Assembly (NCBI GenBank): GCA_012798185.1
Contig: JAAZNS010000283.1
Coordinates: 1-7,786 of the forward strand
Source of the DNA: Chloroflexota bacterium
GTDB lineage: Bacteria > Chloroflexota > Anaerolineae > Anaerolineales > UBA4823
DNA length: 7,786 bases
Direction: 5' to 3'
A program made the position numbers and the translations under genes. Below are positions 5,814 through 7,786 of the stretch, piece by piece; within the stretch, counting starts at the first letter, position 1, and each line of letters begins with the position of its first letter. The notes below the pieces were generated by a model, which saw only the letters and a list, made by a program, of their open reading frames with translations, was not told where the DNA came from and did not search any database.

Positions 5814-6512
5814 GTGATGGGGCATCTCTTGTTGGAGGGTGGCGCTGAATTAGGCGGGAAGATGGCTGAACCAGATTCACGCGCCCTCCAGTTAGCCGGT
5901 GGAATGAACGCCCCCATCGTGATCATCCCCACTGCTGCCGCACCCGATTTAAACCACTTGCGCGCGGGGAACAACGGCTTGCGCTGGTTCAAAAAACTCG
6001 GTGCAGCGCAAGTGGATATCTTGCCAATCATCGATCAACAGTCGGCTGGCAAGGCATATATCGCGGCAGCTTTGCGAAAGGCAAAATTGATCTATATGCT
6101 GGGTGGCTTTCCAGATTACCTGGTGCAAACCTTAGATAACAGTCTCTGCTGGCAAGCCATGCTCGAAGCCTACCATAATGGAGCTGTTCTTGGCGGCAGC
6201 AGCGCCGGGGCAATGCTGCTGTGCCAATACCTATATGATCCACGTTCCGGCAAAGTCATCGAGGGGTTGAACTTGCTGCCTAATTCCTGTTTACTGCCTC
6301 ACCATAATACCTTTGGTAAAGCTTGGGCGCCGCACCTGCAGAAGGCACTGCCCAGTGCTGTATTGATTGGTATCGACGAGAAGACCGGCATGATTGATGA
6401 CGCGCCGGGGAAAAATTGGCAAGTCTACGGCAAGGGTGCGGTCACCCTGTATTACCAACGCGAAAAAAGGGTACATCGCTCAGGAGAATCGTTTTCATTG
6501 AAGCATTATTAA
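5814..6512 (+). CDS. S51-family serine hydrolase (peptidase E / cyanophycinase-like)
   Basis: This 232-aa protein (GTG 5814; ATG 5817 is directly behind it and gives 231 aa, a more usual N-terminus MGHLLLEGG) belongs to the class I glutamine-amidotransferase-like S51 fold. The nucleophile elbow is GGSSAGAM (127-134, catalytic Ser130). LPHHNTFGKAW (161-171) supplies the likely catalytic His and GIDEKTG (186-192) the acidic residue Glu189. Relatives are the Asp-specific dipeptidase PepE and cyanophycinase, which cleave peptide or isopeptide bonds next to aspartate in the cytoplasm. The GGDQ stretch of true cyanophycinases is LGGFPD here (96-101), so cyanophycin as substrate is doubtful. It lies 35 bp after the 58-aa gene on the same strand; only a weak purine-rich SD (GGATGATGAG, 5801-5810) precedes it. 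Confidence 0.85.
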   Translation: MMGHLLLEGGAELGGKMAEPDSRALQLAGGMNAPIVIIPTAAAPDLNHLRAGNNGLRWFKKLGAAQVDILPIIDQQSAGKAYIAAALRKAKLIYMLGGFPDYLVQTLDNSLCWQAMLEAYHNGAVLGGSSAGAMLLCQYLYDPRSGKVIEGLNLLPNSCLLPHHNTFGKAWAPHLQKALPSAVLIGIDEKTGMIDDAPGKNWQVYGKGAVTLYYQREKRVHRSGESFSLKHY

Positions 6513-6547
6513 ATTTTTAAAAGCCAGGAATTTATTATGATCCGCTG

Positions 6548-6568
6548 CTTTCGGCAAGCTCAGACAGG
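6548..6568. repeat. Small intergenic repeat, copy 2 (REP-like)
   Basis: The stretch contains TCGGCAAGCTCAG (6551-6563), the inverted relative (11 of 13) of the core at 2124-2136. It lies in the gap between the converging S51 and phosphatase genes, a usual place for dispersed palindromic repeats. It is degenerate and lacks the flanking GTTGG/CCAAC arms of copy 1. Confidence 0.4.
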
Positions 6569-6621
6569 GCATTGTTTACTAAGCGCCAGTTCTTATAGGT
6601 GTGCGGCGTTCAAAGTCAAAT

Positions 6622-6670
6622 AAAAAAGCTCCTCGCCTAAGGTGATGTCATACCTTTGGGCGATGAGCTT
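6622..6670 (-). terminator. Intrinsic terminator of the minus-strand phosphatase operon
   Basis: The left arm AAGCTCCTCGCCTAAGGT (6626-6643) pairs with ACCTTTGGGCGATGAGCTT (6652-6670) through about 16 base pairs, with one mismatch and a small bulge around an 8-base loop. On the minus strand the hairpin is followed by six T (6622-6627) and then ATTTG. It lies 19 bases beyond the stop of the phosphatase gene and shields the convergent S51 gene. The + strand side has no T run, so it acts mainly on minus-strand transcripts. Confidence 0.88.
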
Positions 6671-6688
6671 ATCGCTTTATGCAATAAT

Positions 6689-7456
6689 CTATCCCTTCAA
6701 CACTTCCACCATTGCCTGATGAATGTGCCCATTACTAGCTAACACATTCTTCTGTAAATGGTTGAACGGCTGCCCATTTACCTGGGTTACCATTCCGCCG
6801 GCTTCTTGCACGATAAGCGCGCCGGCTGCCATATCCCATGGCGCCAAATCCAGCTCCCAATAACCATCCAGACGACCGCAAGCGATGTGGCACAAATCCA
6901 GGGCAGCGGAACCATCACTGCGTAATGAAATCGTCTTTTTTAGAATTCGCGTCAATTCGGCGCAATTGTCTGCTGGGTTAGTCCAGGCATCGTAGGGAAA
7001 GCCGGTCGCCACCAAGGCTTTACCCAATTCAGGCGTTGCAGTCACATGGATAGGCTGTCCATTCAAGCGGGCGCCACCCTGTTTTTCAGCAGTAAAAAGT
7101 TCGTTTAAAACCGGGTTATATACAACGCCCAAAACAATCTCACCTTGTTTCTCCAAAGCAATAGAAACACCAAACAAAGGGTAATTGTGAGCGTAATTCG
7201 TCGTCCCATCGAGGGGATCGATGATCCAGCGGTAACTGCAAAGCTCATCCAATTTTGAGCCTTCTTCTCCCAAAATACCATAATTGGGGTAAATGTCCCG
7301 CAGAAAACCGATAATCATCTGTTCGGACTCGCGGTCCATCTCGGTAACAATATCGATAACCCCTTTATAGGAGACCTGATGAGGCTTATTGTAGTGGTCG
7401 CGCAGAAATTGCCCGACCATACGGGCGGCTTGAATTGCTATATTAATTTCTGACAT
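6689..7456 (-). CDS. Inositol monophosphatase family phosphatase
   Basis: This complete 255-aa protein of the Mg2+-dependent IMPase/SuhB family hydrolyses phosphate monoesters of inositol or related sugars and histidinol. The metal-site motifs are all present: GEEGS (63-67, Glu64), WIIDPLDGTTNYAH (77-90, Asp80 and Asp83) and WDMAAG (207-212, Asp208), plus the late EAGGMV (218-223). The substrate within the family (myo-inositol-1-P, histidinol-P or another sugar phosphate) cannot be decided from these motifs. On its coding strand CAGGT lies about 7 bases before the ATG, a modest Shine-Dalgarno. It follows an ABC sugar permease by 17 bp, so it is probably the last gene of that transport operon and may act on a product of the imported sugar or polyol. 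It is cytoplasmic. Confidence 0.93.
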   Translation of the reverse strand: MSEINIAIQAARMVGQFLRDHYNKPHQVSYKGVIDIVTEMDRESEQMIIGFLRDIYPNYGILGEEGSKLDELCSYRWIIDPLDGTTNYAHNYPLFGVSIALEKQGEIVLGVVYNPVLNELFTAEKQGGARLNGQPIHVTATPELGKALVATGFPYDAWTNPADNCAELTRILKKTISLRSDGSAALDLCHIACGRLDGYWELDLAPWDMAAGALIVQEAGGMVTQVNGQPFNHLQKNVLASNGHIHQAMVEVLKG

Positions 7457-7473
7457 AGTTTACCTGTAAATAA

Positions 7474-7786
7474 TTAACCTTTCACGGCGCCACGCGCCAT
7501 GCCGCGCAGCATAAAGCGTTGAACGAAGAAGGACAAGGCAATCATAGGCACAATGGCCAGCACAATGGCGGCGGACATTTGCCCCATTTCTACCCCGCGG
7601 AAGGTCCAATATCCAGCAATGCCTACCGGCAACGTACGTGATTTTGCGCTGGTAAGCATCAGGGCATAGAACATGTCATTCCAGGAAAGCACAAAGGCAA
7701 ACAACCCGGCAGCGCCAATTCCCGGCCGGACAATAGGTAAAACGATTTGAAAAAATGTCTGCCATCGGGTAGCTCCATCTACCAGA
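7474..7786 (-). CDS. ABC sugar transporter permease, MalG-type (5' end outside window)
   Basis: The frame is open from the right edge (first full codon at 7783-7785) to its stop at 7474-7476 and gives 103 residues of the C-terminal half of a carbohydrate ABC permease. It begins LVDGATRWQTFFQIVLP, the EAA loop (DGA...G/W...P) that docks on the ATPase. Then come RPGIGAAGLFAFVLSWNDMF, ALMLTS, a GYWTFRG segment, a final membrane helix (AAIVLAIVPMIALSFFVQRF) and the basic tail RGMARGAVKG. This is the usual end of MalG-like permeases (about 270-290 aa), which import sugars or glycerol-type compounds with a partner permease and a binding protein lying upstream, outside the window. The substrate is unknown. 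An internal TTG at 7702-7704 is not the real start, because the family sequence continues through it. Confidence 0.93.
   Translation of the reverse strand, partial: LVDGATRWQTFFQIVLPIVRPGIGAAGLFAFVLSWNDMFYALMLTSAKSRTLPVGIAGYWTFRGVEMGQMSAAIVLAIVPMIALSFFVQRFMLRGMARGAVKG

Noticed and set aside
5814..6512. Calling the S51 protein a true cyanophycinase
   Set aside because: The GGDQ-type pocket motif is absent and no cyanophycin synthetase is in the window; only the broader family is supported.
6538..6624. 28-codon frame starting at ATG 6538, behind AGGAA
   Set aside because: It runs through the REP-like repeat and into the terminator region of the opposite strand, with a composition unlike protein; probably non-coding.
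7474..7704. A 76-aa complete gene starting at TTG 7704 on the minus strand
   Set aside because: The same frame continues upstream to the window edge with the conserved EAA loop, so it is the tail of a longer permease.
1..7786. CRISPR arrays, tRNA or rRNA genes, insertion sequence with transposase
   Set aside because: No regularly spaced repeat series, no cloverleaf-like stretch and no transposase frame was seen on either strand.

Overview
The window (7786 bp, protein-coding G+C around 50% by eye) looks like bacterial chromosome, most likely a Chloroflexota (Anaerolineae-like) genome. That guess rests on the mix of families: a DUF433/DUF5615 pair, a YafY-type WYL regulator, a bacterial Dph6-like PP-loop ATPase, a GT-C-type membrane protein and a MalG-type sugar permease. 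No 16S or marker gene is present, so the taxonomy is inference.

Left part (1-1926, + strand): the C-terminal ATPase end of a sensor histidine kinase runs in from outside. A 168-bp gap follows, with a candidate promoter whose -35 box lies inside a palindrome. Then come a stand-alone GyrI-like ligand-binding protein, a strong intrinsic terminator, and a YafY-type HTH/WYL regulator whose start codon lies just after that terminator.

Middle (1927-3020): a 270-bp spacer full of inverted repeats, then an intact DUF433 antitoxin. Its partner DUF5615 toxin is clearly broken: an in-frame TAG, an internal deletion removing the middle of the protein, and a frame change. Next is an AT-rich islet (roughly a quarter G+C) holding an unassigned 52-codon reading frame. 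This stretch reads as accessory, decaying DNA.

Right-centre (3021-6512, + strand): a likely operon of a Dph6-like ATP pyrophosphatase, a 633-aa polytopic GT-C-like glycosyltransferase with an unusual N-terminal extracytoplasmic domain, a 58-aa Cys/Trp-rich protein translationally coupled to it by an ATGA overlap, and, after 35 bp, an S51 (peptidase E/cyanophycinase-like) serine hydrolase.

Right end (6513-7786, - strand): a convergent operon with the 3' end of an ABC sugar permease followed 17 bp later by an inositol-monophosphatase-family phosphatase, closed by a long hairpin terminator that separates it from the S51 gene.

The points most worth a second look are the broken toxin beside an intact antitoxin, the 58-aa CxxC...HxxxC protein coupled to the GT-C enzyme, the structured 1990-2143 spacer, and the AT-rich islet. 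I found no complete, clearly new system.
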